This document shows, in pieces, positions 1 to 9,200 of a stretch of DNA of 64,000 bases (position 1 is its first letter; each line of letters starts with the position of its first letter). The DNA is taken from the NCBI GenBank assembly GCA_963777165.1, contig CAVZPO010000023.1, positions 434,001 through 498,000 on the forward strand, given 5' to 3'. Position numbers and translations under genes: made by a program. The stretch is from DYJB01 sp963777165. GTDB taxonomy: Bacteria > Chloroflexota > Anaerolineae > Anaerolineales > E44-bin32. The notes under the pieces were generated by a model. That model was not told the origin of the DNA. It ran no database searches and worked only from the letters and a program-made list of their open reading frames with translations.

Positions 1-399
1 GACGGCTGCCGCCGCCCGCAGGTACAAGTCCCAGGTGCCCTCGCCGTCCTCGTAGGCAACCGCAAATGGCGGTCGGGGAGAACGCCCGAGTGGTGGAGTG
101 ATGAATTCCTGCACGCTCATCCCCTGCGCCCGCCCCAGATTCCGCTCCTTCCAATTTGGGTCCAACTCGATCGGGACGCCCAGACGGGCGGACAGAATCG
201 AGGCTGTCTCCCGTGCCCGCAGCAAAGGGCTGGAGATGATCAGGGTGTGCCGGTGTGGGTTCTGTGCCCAGGCCAAGGCGAGAGCCTCAGCCTGCTGTCG
301 CCCGAGGTCGGAGAGCGGGGAATCCAGGTGACCCTGAACAATGCCGTCGCGATTGGCCATGGATTGGCCGTGGCGCAGGAAGGTCAGGCGATGGCTCAT
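1..399 (-). CDS. Histidine phosphatase (phosphoglycerate mutase-like), partial
   Basis: The gene runs off the left edge of the window, so only the N-terminal ~133 residues are present. It opens with SHRLTFLRHGQS, which carries the RHG signature whose His is phosphorylated in the histidine phosphatase superfamily. Next come GHLDSPLSDLGRQQA and SSPLLRARETA, the second and third conserved blocks of the family. The ATG at 397-399 overlaps the glpC stop codon in an ATGA, so translation is probably coupled to the glycerol operon. No Shine-Dalgarno is evident, which fits coupling. The substrate cannot be told from this part; families of this type dephosphorylate small sugars, alpha-ribazole phosphate or proteins. 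A glycerol-phosphate-related role is only suggested by the operon. Confidence 0.85.
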   Translation of the reverse strand, partial: MSHRLTFLRHGQSMANRDGIVQGHLDSPLSDLGRQQAEALALAWAQNPHRHTLIISSPLLRARETASILSARLGVPIELDPNWKERNLGRAQGMSVQEFITPPLGRSPRPPFAVAYEDGEGTWDLYLRAAAAV

Positions 400-1619
400 G
401 TCAGACGCAAGGACTTGGCCAGAAGCTCGATCGGGTGAATCACCGGCCGATGGGCGTGTTGTGCCATCCACCAGCGGCAAGTCTCCGAATCGCTCAACAC
501 GAACTCGGCCCCCGATTGCAGAGTCTGCTCGAACAGCCCCTCTCCGACAGCTCGGGCGACCTCGAATTTCTCATGCTTGAGGCCGTACGTCCCGGCGATG
601 CCGCAGCACTCGGATTGGGAGAGGACCAGGTGGAGGCCGGGGATGCGGCGCAGCACGCGCGCCGCCGGCGTGCCCATGAAATGGCTCTTGAGCTGGCAGG
701 GCGGGTGGTAAAGCGCTTTCGCCTCGATGGGTGCCAGATCAGCGCGGTCGAGCGCCTGGCCGAGGCGCGCGTCGAGGAACTCGAACACGTCGAACGTGCC
801 CCGCGCGACCGCCTCGGCCGCCTCGCTTTCGACGCCCAGGATCTTGCGGTAATCGTGCTTGAGCGCCAGCGTGCACGAGGTGGAGGTGCCGACGATCGGG
901 ATGCCGGCCTCGACGAAGGGCAACAGCAACCGTATGTTGGTGTTCGCCTGTCGACGCGCGGCCGGGAAGAAGCCGTTGGATTGAAGCGGCAGCCCGCAAC
1001 ACTGCTGAGGCGGGAGGATCACATGCCATCCCAGTTGTTCCAGGACAGCGATGGCCGTCAGACCGAGCTCGGGCTCATAGTAATTGGTGCTGCAGCCGTG
1101 GTAGTAGGCGACGACATTCGCAGTGTCGGCGGGTGGTTCAGGGAGGCAGCGCGACCGCAGCCGGGCGCGGAGTGTCCGGCGCGCGAACGGCGGCATGGGC
1201 GCATGGCGATCGATGCCGAGGATCTTCTCGAGCGCCCAGCGCGCCGGGGCGAGCCCAAGGATCGGGTTGGCAATCGGGGCGGCCAGGCTTCCAGCAAAAC
1301 CGAGCCATTCCGGCCGCGAGATCACATGGTCTCGCAGCGGCGGCGCGTGCACCTCGGCCAGGCGGGCCTTGGCCTGGATATTGATCTCGGCGATGGCAAC
1401 GCCATGCGGGCACACGCGGGTGCACGTCCCGCAGCCCGAACACCAAGTGACCGACGAATCGGGCGGCGGGAGGTCCGGGTGGCGGAATCGCTGCGCCTGC
1501 GGGCCGACGGCCTTGGGCCCTGGGAACAGGTCCGTGACCGCCGCGACCGGGCAGGCCGCCGTGCAGATGTTGCACTTGAGGCACAGATCCGCGGTGAGGG
1601 CCGGCGATTGGTGGGTCAT
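396..1619 (-). CDS. glpC: Anaerobic glycerol-3-phosphate dehydrogenase subunit C
   Basis: This 407-aa protein is the iron-sulfur, membrane-anchoring subunit that passes electrons from GlpAB to the quinone pool. Two ferredoxin-type cysteine clusters lie near the N-terminus: CLKCNICTAACP (~15-26) and CSGCGTCTRVCP (~60-71). Two CCG-type domains follow, with QQCCGLPLQ in the middle and SECCGIAGTYG near the C-terminus, the architecture of GlpC and heterodisulfide-reductase-like subunits. I chose the ATG at 1617-1619 because it overlaps the glpB stop in an ATGA, like its neighbours; an in-frame ATG four codons upstream is the alternative. It is the third dehydrogenase gene in glpA-glpB-glpC order and overlaps the downstream phosphatase by four bases. 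Confidence 0.93.
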   Translation of the reverse strand: MTHQSPALTADLCLKCNICTAACPVAAVTDLFPGPKAVGPQAQRFRHPDLPPPDSSVTWCSGCGTCTRVCPHGVAIAEINIQAKARLAEVHAPPLRDHVISRPEWLGFAGSLAAPIANPILGLAPARWALEKILGIDRHAPMPPFARRTLRARLRSRCLPEPPADTANVVAYYHGCSTNYYEPELGLTAIAVLEQLGWHVILPPQQCCGLPLQSNGFFPAARRQANTNIRLLLPFVEAGIPIVGTSTSCTLALKHDYRKILGVESEAAEAVARGTFDVFEFLDARLGQALDRADLAPIEAKALYHPPCQLKSHFMGTPAARVLRRIPGLHLVLSQSECCGIAGTYGLKHEKFEVARAVGEGLFEQTLQSGAEFVLSDSETCRWWMAQHAHRPVIHPIELLAKSLRLT

Positions 1620-2843
1620 GCCAGGGCGCACTCGACGGCGCGGAAGGCGGTCCCCAGCGCGATCCCCTGCCGCGAGCCCTCCTCAGCGCGCCGCGCGCCG
1701 GCGAGCAAGCCTCCGGCGGCGAACAGGTTGGGGAACATCGGCTGGCCGCCCGGGTCCAGCGGACGCATCGAGGCGTCCACGCGCAGACCGAAACTCGCGT
1801 ACGGCTGCGTGTCGCCGGCGTGGGGCGACACCCAGGTCGATCGATCGGGGTTGTGAACGACCGGAAGGTCGAACACGCTCTCCTGGACGAGGCCGTTCTG
1901 GCGACCGACGAGACCGCCGTGGAGGAAATCGCCGCTGGCGAGCACGACCGCGCCGGCGTCGAATGCCTGCGGGCCGCCCGCCGCCATCGCCACCGCGCCT
2001 GCGACGCGAGCTCGCGACTGACGGCGCTCCACCCGTCCGACGGCCGGCGCGCCTTCGAGGAAGTCGACGCCTTCCCGCTGGCAGGCCCGGCGGAGCACCC
2101 ACTCGAGCCGCAGGCCGGGCAGGCACGGAGGCAGCGTGGGGATCTCGAACACCGGCAGCTCCAGCCGATCCTGCAGATCCTGCCACACCGATTGGTGGAG
2201 CCGAAGGCCGAGCGTTGCGGGCAGGCCAAGGTGAGACGCGCCCACCAGGGCAGGCCGCCAGGCGCGCACGGCCGTCTCGCGCCACGACGGGTCTTCGAAC
2301 AAGCGGGCGAGATCGGTCGCATACTGATCGCGGCGAGGGGTCGGCCCGGGAAGGGGCAAGTCAATCGAGGCAACTGGACGTTGGAGGCCGGCGCCCAGGA
2401 CGCGTGCCGCCAGGGCTGAGTCGAAAGTCACGGAATCCTATGAAGCCTGCAATCGTGACGGGCTGGGGAACCGCGAGGCTGGCGCTGGCGAGGGCAGCAG
2501 GAGCGAAGGCCGAGGGGATCGTCCTGCCCGAGGCAGTCGGGAGCAGCATGTTCGTGTCGAGGCTGCCGGCGTACGGGAGACCTTCGGCGTCCAGAAGCGG
2601 AAGCAGCGACTCAATCGCGCGCTCGATCGCGGCCACCCCGACAAGTGCATAGGGGTGAGGGCGTTTGGAGGACTGGATCGCCTTGCGCGGCGAGTTCCCG
2701 GAGGAAACCCCCAGACAACCGCTGGATAGCTCGAGCCCGCCTCGGCCGTAGGCGATCAGCATCGTGCGAGCGCCCCTGCGGGCAGCGAGCCAGGAGGCAA
2801 ACAGGCCGGTGAGACCTGCGCCGATCACCAGCAGATCGATCAT
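1616..2843 (-). pseudogene. glpB: Anaerobic glycerol-3-phosphate dehydrogenase subunit B, frameshifted
   Basis: GlpB is the FAD/FMN subunit of the GlpABC complex. The N-terminal part (2843 to about 2427) begins MIDLLVIGAGLTGLFASW, a dinucleotide-binding Rossmann motif. It reaches the conserved GFRDF motif and then loses frame. The rest continues in another frame as DSALAARVLGAGL and ends in the typical ALGTAFRAVE region at 1616. Removing one T from the TTT run at 2424-2426 (AAA on the + strand) restores GFRDF-DSALAAR and a ~408-aa protein of normal GlpB length. The start ATG overlaps the glpA stop (ATGA) and the stop overlaps glpC (ATGA). An intact gene in the organism with an assembly error here is the simplest reading. 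Confidence 0.88.
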
Positions 2844-4396
2844 GAGCCCTCCCCTGTGTCGGGGAGTCCCAGGAGTTCGGTCGCGATGCGCCGGGAAAAC
2901 TCGAGCTGGCGAAGCGTGTGTCCCCAGGCGAGGGGGCGCAGCCCGCGCCAGCGTTCCTGAAGGAACTCGCACAACCCGCCATCGGGTGGAGCGGAGGGGA
3001 GGGCTCTCGCCGCCAGCCCGGCCGCGCGGTATCCGCAGAACGCGGCCTGGCAGGGTCCCATCCCGAGTTGCAAATCCCGACGCAGGTCGTCCAGGTCCGG
3101 ACTCTCGGTCGAGCGCAGCGCAGCTTCGAGGTCGGAGCGCGTGACGAGCTCACACTCGCAGACAACGGACATGGACAGCACGTCCGCCGGATGCTCGACC
3201 CGCTCGAGGCGCCGTGGCAGACGATGGTACGTCCGGCCGGTGGGCTCGAGCGGCGTGTGGGCCGTCGCACAGATCGAGGGAGCGCCGAGCTGGGGCGCAA
3301 CCGTCCGCATGACTTCTTCGGCCATCAGCCGGAAGGTGGTGAGCTTGCCGCCGATGACGCTGACCAGGCCGGGGACGCCGTGGGTCGCGGCGTGATCGAG
3401 GATCGTGTGGGCGCGCGGAAGATCGCGCGTCTCGGCGCCGGTCGCCGGCGCGGGGCGGTAGAGCGGCCGGATGCCGGACCAGGCGCGCAAAGCGCGGTGT
3501 GTGGCAATCCCCGGCACGAGCACCTCGGCCTCGGCCAGCAGCAGGTCGATTTCCCAGGGCGCGATGGTCATGTCGTCCGGAGAGCGGACGGCTTCATCGG
3601 TCGTGCCCAGGATGCAAACCGTGCCGACCGGGACGAGGATGTCTCCGTCCGATGGAGGCTTGCAGCGATTGACGACGGTGTTGACCAGACGGGAGGCCAT
3701 CGCAACCATGGCGCCGCGCCCCAGGGCGATCGGCAGGTCAACATGAGCCAGGGAGGCAACCGCCTTCGCCCAGGGACCTGCGGCATTGACGACGACCTGG
3801 GCGCCAATCTGCTTGCTTTCGCCGGTGGAACGGTCGACGACCTTTGCCCCGGTGACCGCCCCGCCGTTCATCGACAACCGCTCAACCTTATGACGCAACC
3901 AGATCTGGCCGCCCGCGGCGCGGATTGCCGCCGCAAGCAGGTGCAGCAAATCGAACGAGTCCAGTGACGCATCGCGGACGCGGAACGCGCGCTTCATGGA
4001 GGGGTTGAGCAACGGCTCGTCGTGCAGCGTCTCGGAGATGCTGAGTTCTTCGGTGGTCACGCCGGTTTCGCGGCAGGCCGCAAGCCAGCGATCGGGGAAC
4101 TCCGGGGGATCGGCGGGCGCGGACACGAACAATCCGCCGGTGTCCTCGATGGTCGAGGGCGCCAGGCGGCGAAGGATCTCGTTTTCGCGGGCACAATCAC
4201 GCGCCGAAGCGGGGTCGGAGATCACATAGCGCCCGCCGGAATGCAGCAGCCCGTGGTAGCGGCCGGAGGTGCCCTGGCCCAGATCCGATTGCTCGACGAG
4301 CAGGACCTTGATGCCTCGCAGGCAGGCATCCCAGGCAACGCCGAGTCCGGTTGCGCCCCCGCCGATGACGAGGAGTTCAGTGGAGAAAGCGGGCAT
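2840..4396 (-). CDS. glpA: Anaerobic glycerol-3-phosphate dehydrogenase subunit A
   Basis: The catalytic FAD subunit (518 aa) oxidises sn-glycerol 3-phosphate to dihydroxyacetone phosphate. The N-terminus has the FAD-binding motif LLVIGGGATGLGVAWDACLR. It is followed by GTSGRYHGLLHSGGRY, typical of GlpA/GlpD, and near residue 350 by VSVIGGKLTTFRLMAEE, the conserved GGK(L/W)TT motif. The C-terminal third carries a BFD-like [2Fe-2S] module with VVCECELV and MGPCQAAFCGYR cysteines. This module distinguishes GlpA from the aerobic GlpD. It lies 33 bp downstream of the GNAT gene and overlaps glpB by four bases. The start is the first ATG after the gap and gives a full-length family member. Confidence 0.94.
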   Translation of the reverse strand: MPAFSTELLVIGGGATGLGVAWDACLRGIKVLLVEQSDLGQGTSGRYHGLLHSGGRYVISDPASARDCARENEILRRLAPSTIEDTGGLFVSAPADPPEFPDRWLAACRETGVTTEELSISETLHDEPLLNPSMKRAFRVRDASLDSFDLLHLLAAAIRAAGGQIWLRHKVERLSMNGGAVTGAKVVDRSTGESKQIGAQVVVNAAGPWAKAVASLAHVDLPIALGRGAMVAMASRLVNTVVNRCKPPSDGDILVPVGTVCILGTTDEAVRSPDDMTIAPWEIDLLLAEAEVLVPGIATHRALRAWSGIRPLYRPAPATGAETRDLPRAHTILDHAATHGVPGLVSVIGGKLTTFRLMAEEVMRTVAPQLGAPSICATAHTPLEPTGRTYHRLPRRLERVEHPADVLSMSVVCECELVTRSDLEAALRSTESPDLDDLRRDLQLGMGPCQAAFCGYRAAGLAARALPSAPPDGGLCEFLQERWRGLRPLAWGHTLRQLEFSRRIATELLGLPDTGEGS

Positions 4397-4429
4397 GGCA
4401 GACCGATTGTCCCACAGTCGAAGCGACTG

Positions 4430-4918
4430 TCAACGGTTGGCGATCGAGGGCGGGATGGTGGGCGCGTCGGCGCGGCGTTCGATCGTCAGATCACGGACAA
4501 AGTCCACCGTCGTTGCGGCCTTCTGGTAGCCGAGCGAGACGTAAAAGGCGTGGGCCGGGGTACGGACAACGTCGGTGCGCAGCAGCAGGCGCGCACGACC
4601 GGATTGTCGAGCCCACGTTTCCGCAGCCGTCACCAGCATCCGACCGATGCCACTCCGCCGATGGTTGGGGCGGACGACAATCGAGACCACTTCGGCCGTC
4701 TCATCGGATGCCAGATCGCGGGCGATGCGCAGATGGGCAAAGCCCAGCAGACTCTCGCCCTCGACGGCCATCAGGATCCGGTCTTCCCGCGGCAGCAGTC
4801 CGAGCCGGCGCTGAATCGATCCTTCGTCCCCAGGATACCCTTCCGCCCGAAGCATCTCCGCAATCTGCACCAGGTACGCCTCCGGAGGGTGGGGCGTGCG
4901 AATGATCTGGATGCTCAC
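4430..4918 (-). CDS. GNAT-family N-acetyltransferase
   Basis: This 162-aa protein belongs to the Gcn5-related acetyltransferases. The acetyl-CoA pyrophosphate-binding motif A is visible as VSIVVRPNHRRSGIGRMLV (R-x-x-G-x-G/A pattern). It is followed by a helix and the C-terminal HAFYVSLGYQ motif that ends most GNAT folds. I start it at the GTG at 4916-4918, which overlaps the glpK stop (GTGA); an upstream in-frame ATG would extend into glpK. It sits between glpK and glpA in the same orientation, so it is probably co-transcribed. Its acceptor substrate is unknown. A metabolite or a protein of glycerol metabolism are both possible. Confidence 0.85.
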   Translation of the reverse strand: MSIQIIRTPHPPEAYLVQIAEMLRAEGYPGDEGSIQRRLGLLPREDRILMAVEGESLLGFAHLRIARDLASDETAEVVSIVVRPNHRRSGIGRMLVTAAETWARQSGRARLLLRTDVVRTPAHAFYVSLGYQKAATTVDFVRDLTIERRADAPTIPPSIANR

Positions 4919-6442
4919 GCGGTGCCTCTCATTCGGGCGCGGCCCATGCGCGGCTGCGTTCGACGGCGCGGCGCCAGGAGTTGAGCAGGGAGCCGCGCTG
5001 GTCGGACGACATGAGTCGGCAAGTACTCTCGCTCTAACTGCCACGCCGCGGCGACCTCGTCGGGTGAGGTCCAGACCCCGACGGCAAGGCCGGCGAGATA
5101 CGCCGCGCCCAGAGCGGTCGTCTCATTCACGATCGGTCGCTGCACGGGTCTACCCAGAACATCGGCCTGGAATTGCATCAGCAGATCATTGCGTGCTGCC
5201 CCGCCATCGGCGCGCAGCGCCTCGAGCTCCCGGCCGGAGTCTCGCGCCATGGCCTCGAGGACGTCGGCGGATTGATAGGCGATCGAACTCGAGCGCGGCG
5301 CGTGCCAGGTGCCCGGACGACGAGCCGCGTGTCAGGCCGACGACTGTGCCGCGCGCGTACGCATCCCAGTGGGGCGCGCCCAAGCCGACGAATGCCGGCA
5401 CGAAGTACACCCCGCCGTTGTCTTCGACGCTGCGGGCCAGCGGCTCCACTTCGGAGCTGGACGAGAGGATCCGCAGCCCGTCGCGCAGCCACTGCACCAC
5501 GGCGCCGGCAACGAAGACGCTTCCCTCCAGGCAGTAGGTAATCTCGGGTGACCGGTCGGTTCGCGGCATCTGCCAACCGATGGTGGTCAGGAGCCCCTGC
5601 CGCGAGGCGATCGCCTCGGCTCCGGTATTCAGCAGCATGAAGCAGCCGGTGCCGTAGGTGTTCTTGGCCATGCCGGGTGTGAAACACGCCTGACCGAACA
5701 GGGCCGCTTGCTGGTCTCCGGCGATGGCGGCGATCGGAATGGCTGCCCCGAAGAGCGACGGGTCCGTCGCAGCGTACTCCTCAGACGAAGGCCTCACGCT
5801 GGGAAGGAGGGACACCGGAATCCCCAAGTGGTCGAGGATCGTCTCGTCCCACGTGAGGGTGTGGATGTTGTACAGCATTGTTCTGGAGGCGTTCGATGGA
5901 TCGGTGACGTGCTGTTGCCCGGCGGTCAGGCGCCACAGCAGGAACGTGTCCACCGTCCCAAAGGCCAGTTCGCCGCGCTCCGCACGACCCCGCGCGTCGG
6001 GCACGTTCTCCAGCAACCAGGCGAGCTTGGTCCCGGAGAAGTAGGCATCGGCGATCAGACCAGTCCGCTCGCGGATGACCTGGTCGAACCCTTCCGCCCG
6101 CAGGCGGTCGCACATGGGTGCGGTGCGTCGACATTGCCAGACGATGGCATTGGCCAACGGCTGACCGGTCCTGCGATCCCACAGAAGTGTGGTCTCGCGC
6201 TGGTTGGCGATTCCGATCGCCGCGACGCGCCCGGGGTCGATGTGCGCCCGGGCGATCGCCTGCCGAGCAGTAGTTAACTGGCTGGACCAGATCGCCTCGG
6301 GATCGTGTTCAACCCAGCCGGGCTGTGGGAACAGCTGAGGGATTTCCTGCTGGGCGGAGGAGACGGGTGTGCCGCGCGAGTCAAACACGATCGCTCGCGA
6401 GGAGGTGGTTCCCTGGTCCAGCGCGAGGACGAACTCCTTCAC
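4915..6442 (-). pseudogene. glpK: Glycerol kinase, frameshifted near the C-terminus
   Basis: GlpK phosphorylates glycerol to sn-glycerol 3-phosphate, the substrate of the downstream GlpABC complex. Translation starts at a GTG (6440-6442) preceded by an AGGAGG ribosome site and gives FVLALDQGTTSSRAIVF, the FGGY-kinase phosphate-binding motif. IAGDQQAALFGQ and the NTYGTGCFML region follow. At about 5286-5287 one extra A on the + strand (T in coding sense) moves the frame after HLARAALE. The last ~120 residues continue in another frame with LRADGGAARNDLLMQFQADV. Deleting that base restores a ~508-aa protein, the usual GlpK length. It is the first gene of the operon. Confidence 0.9.
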
Positions 6443-6818
6443 CCTGCCTCCTGCAGGTCCTGGAGGATCAAGTGCCTGCTGCGCTCGGCCCCCGAGCGGC
6501 CGGCGCCCGGGGATGATCGACCGGATGGGCGTAGCGTATCCGAGGACCTGGAGCATTGTGGTCCACGCGGCGAGATTGGGCAAGCGGTGTGTTATGCCTG
6601 GGACGGCGGAACATTCTGCGGCACGGTCAGGGATTGAAGCGATGGGGGAGGTGAACCTGGCGAGAGGGCGCAATCATTGGCATGCCGACGTATCCCCTCA
6701 TCGCGGGTGAACCTCGCGGAGTCTCCGCGCTGCCAAATCGAGGCTTCGTTCAGAGTTAGAATACGCCCAGGCTGCGCTGAACTCATCGTCCTGCCAGGAC
6801 ACGCACAAGGAGCTACGC
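6443..6818. other. Divergent intergenic region glpK / GHMP kinase
   Basis: These 376 bases separate two divergent transcription units and hold no convincing gene. A compact perfect inverted repeat CGCGGAG-T-CTCCGCG lies at 6715-6729 and could be an operator or hairpin. A -10-like TAGAAT lies at 6757-6762 for the rightward gene, without a clear -35. An AAGGAG ribosome site at 6808-6813 precedes the ATG at 6819. I see no clear promoter for glpK on the minus strand. Confidence 0.45.
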
Positions 6819-7751
6819 ATGGCTAAGGGATCGGCTTTCGGGAAGACCATTCTGATCGGCGATCAATTCGTGCTCGAAGAGGTCCCGGCCATTGTCTCGG
6901 CCATCGCCTTTGAGACCATCGCAGAAGTAGAGAGAAGGGACGGAGAAGGCTGGGTGTTGGAGGATCACCGGGTCGAAGTCCCCGGCTACAAGGACAAGAA
7001 GAAGGACCAACAAGTCGCCTCGATTGACCGCATTCTCGAAGTGATGAGGATCGACGTCCGGAAGACGCCCATCCGAATCACGTATGGCGGCAGCCTGTTG
7101 GCAGGGAGCGGGGTGGGTGCCAGCGCGGCCAGCTGCGTGTCCCTGGCAAGAGCGTTGAACGCCGAGTTCGGGCTGGGCTACACGATCGAACAGATCAATC
7201 ACGTGGGATGGGAGGGAGAGTTCGCCTATCACGGCATCCCGAGCGGGGTCGACAACACCGCCTCGACCTACGGCGGACTCTTGCTGTACTGGGTGAAGGG
7301 CGAGGAGAAGCACTTCGAGAAGATCACCTGCCGGAAGCCGCTCCATATCGTGCTCGGCAATAGCGGCATCACGGCCAATACGGCCCTCCTGGATGACTAC
7401 ATCGCCGAGATGAAGGCGGGTGACCCCGCGGGGTTCAAGTCCCGCATGAAGGCCATCACAATCCAGGTGGGCGAGATGAAGGCCGCCCTTGAGGCCGGGC
7501 AGCTTGAGAAAGTGGGGGCGCTTATGACGGCCAACCACGAGATCTTGATCGCCATGGGGCTTTCCCACGAGAAACTGATCTACCTGTGCAACCTGGCGCT
7601 GAGGATGGGCGCGTTGGGCGCCAAAGTGACTGGCGGCGGCAGGGGCGGCTACATGAACGCCCTGACCACTGGCGAGGAGATGCAGAACGCCATAGCGACT
7701 GCCATGGAGTCCGAGGGGTACAAAGTCATTCGAACCACGATAGGCATGTGA
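6819..7751 (+). CDS. GHMP-family kinase, mevalonate-kinase-like
   Basis: This 310-aa protein has the three GHMP kinase motifs in order. Motif 1, GKTILIGDQFVLEEVPAI (~9-26), is shifted from the usual mevalonate-kinase GEHxVVxGxPAI (Glu and His replaced by Asp and Gln). Motif 2, the ATP-binding loop, is AGSGVGASAAS (~95-105). YHGIPSGVDNTASTYGG (~138-153) carries the likely catalytic Asp145. KVTGGGRGGYMNAL near the C-terminus is motif 3. The PSGVDN-TYGG block points to mevalonate kinase, but the altered motif 1 leaves another sugar- or isoprenoid-acid kinase possible. An AAGGAG sits six bases before the ATG. The DHH gene starts one base after its stop, so the two are an operon. Confidence 0.8.
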   Translation: MAKGSAFGKTILIGDQFVLEEVPAIVSAIAFETIAEVERRDGEGWVLEDHRVEVPGYKDKKKDQQVASIDRILEVMRIDVRKTPIRITYGGSLLAGSGVGASAASCVSLARALNAEFGLGYTIEQINHVGWEGEFAYHGIPSGVDNTASTYGGLLLYWVKGEEKHFEKITCRKPLHIVLGNSGITANTALLDDYIAEMKAGDPAGFKSRMKAITIQVGEMKAALEAGQLEKVGALMTANHEILIAMGLSHEKLIYLCNLALRMGALGAKVTGGGRGGYMNALTTGEEMQNAIATAMESEGYKVIRTTIGM

Positions 7752-7752
7752 C

Positions 7753-8976
7753 GTGGGCAAAGAGGACTTTCTCAGGGAGATTCGCAAGGGCATCGGGTTG
7801 ATGCGTGCTGCTGGCTCAGAGGTGGTCCTGGTTCATCACAACGATGCCGATGGACTGACTTCAGCGGCCATCCTGGAAACCGCCTTCGCCCGAGCGGGCT
7901 TCTCCACCCACCGAATCTGCATCGAGCGCGTGCATCCCCCGATCGTGGCTCGCATTCATGATCAGTTTCCGTGCACCATCTTCTATGTGGATCTGGGGGG
8001 GCAGGCGGCGCCTGTCATCTCCGATGCCAACCAGGGTAGACGCACCACCCTCATCCTGGACCATCATCACCCGCAGAAGCCCACCGATCCCAGGGTACTC
8101 AACCTCGCCACTGAGTTCTTTGGTTTGTCCGGCGATATGGACATCTCAGCCTCCACCGCGGCTTACTTCTTCGCCCTTGAACTGGATGGGGCCAACCGCG
8201 ATCTGGCGCACGTTGCCGTGCTGGGCGCCGTGGGAGATGAGCACGACCGGGAAGGCGGGCTTGTCAAGGAGAACCGCGATGCGTTGCTGGATGCCATCGA
8301 GCAAGGTCAGGTGCGAATTGATGTGAACGAGCAGGGAAGGGAGATCTACTCGCTCACCCGTTTTGGTGAGCTCGTCCCGATGGCGCCGTTGGCAGTCGCG
8401 GTGACGACTTTCGGAGGGGTGGGGTATTACGCAGATGGGCCGGACCTTGGGGTGCGGGTGTGTCTGGAAGGGCTCTTTCCGGAAGCGGAGCGCCGTCTCG
8501 AGGGGCTGCGCCGGACTCAGCAGACGGCTTACCAGAGGACCACCGCGCGGCTCATGCGCGATGGCTTCCGGGACACGGGACATATCCAGTGGTTCTCGGT
8601 CGGGGACGATTTCGCTCCCATGGGCGTCAAGATCATTGGTGAATACTGCTGGGATATCCGCAACGAGGGTTTTGTAAGCCCCGAGAAGTACATCGTCGGA
8701 TTCCAGAACATGGCTCCGGAGGTCCCCGGGTTGGGATCCTTTGAATGGGCTCAGACAAAAGCATCGATGCGACTCCCCACGCCTTTGGAGCGCAAGATCC
8801 TGATCGACCGGTCCATGCCAGGGTTAGCCTATCTCGTCCCTCAAGCAGCCCTTCAAGTGGGCGGTTCGATTGACGCATGTCATGACTACACCGCCGCCAC
8901 GATTGTCGACATTGGCAAGGAGGAGGCATTGGTGATGGCCATGGAGGAATTGGTGAGGGCCAAGTTGGCGATGTAG
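7753..8976 (+). CDS. DHH-family phosphoesterase (RecJ-like)
   Basis: The 407-aa protein starts with a GTG one base after the GHMP kinase stop. HHNDADGLTSAA (~28-39) is DHH motif I and LILDHHHPQ (~101-109) is the DHH signature. FYVDLGG and the GAVGDEHDRE segment supply further metal-binding acidic and His residues. The C-terminal region with GGSIDACHDYTAATIVDIG resembles a divergent DHHA1 substrate-binding domain. It is shorter than the bacterial RecJ encoded at 11967 and lacks its OB-fold region, so it is closer to archaeal-type RecJ/nano-RNase or other DHH phosphodiesterases. Its substrate may be a nucleotide or phospho-compound; pairing with a mevalonate-kinase-like enzyme is unexplained. 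Confidence 0.8.
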   Translation: MGKEDFLREIRKGIGLMRAAGSEVVLVHHNDADGLTSAAILETAFARAGFSTHRICIERVHPPIVARIHDQFPCTIFYVDLGGQAAPVISDANQGRRTTLILDHHHPQKPTDPRVLNLATEFFGLSGDMDISASTAAYFFALELDGANRDLAHVAVLGAVGDEHDREGGLVKENRDALLDAIEQGQVRIDVNEQGREIYSLTRFGELVPMAPLAVAVTTFGGVGYYADGPDLGVRVCLEGLFPEAERRLEGLRRTQQTAYQRTTARLMRDGFRDTGHIQWFSVGDDFAPMGVKIIGEYCWDIRNEGFVSPEKYIVGFQNMAPEVPGLGSFEWAQTKASMRLPTPLERKILIDRSMPGLAYLVPQAALQVGGSIDACHDYTAATIVDIGKEEALVMAMEELVRAKLAM

Positions 8977-9200
8977 AGGCCCAGCGCGCCTGGTATCCGG
9001 GCCCGCGACCTGGATTGGCTTGGATGCGCCTCTCCGGCGCATCCTGTGCTTTCTGGCGACCAAGGCATCCAAGCTCCTTGCAGGGGCCGCACAGGGGCGT
9101 AATCCTTCGCCGGAAGCCTATCGAGTCCGCGAGAACATCGAGTGCAGAAACGAACCCACGCGGGCAGTCTCACTTCACCCAGCGAGTTGCGCGGGACCTC

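Noticed and set aside
255..1856. Long open frames on the + strand opposite glpC and the phosphatase
   Set aside because: They lie antisense to well-conserved glp genes and have Arg/Gly/Ala-rich composition without motifs; typical of GC-rich antisense frames.
2420..2430. Programmed ribosomal frameshifting in glpB/glpK
   Set aside because: Similar extra-T indels occur in many unrelated genes of the window and there is no consistent slippery site or stimulatory structure; sequencing error is more economical.
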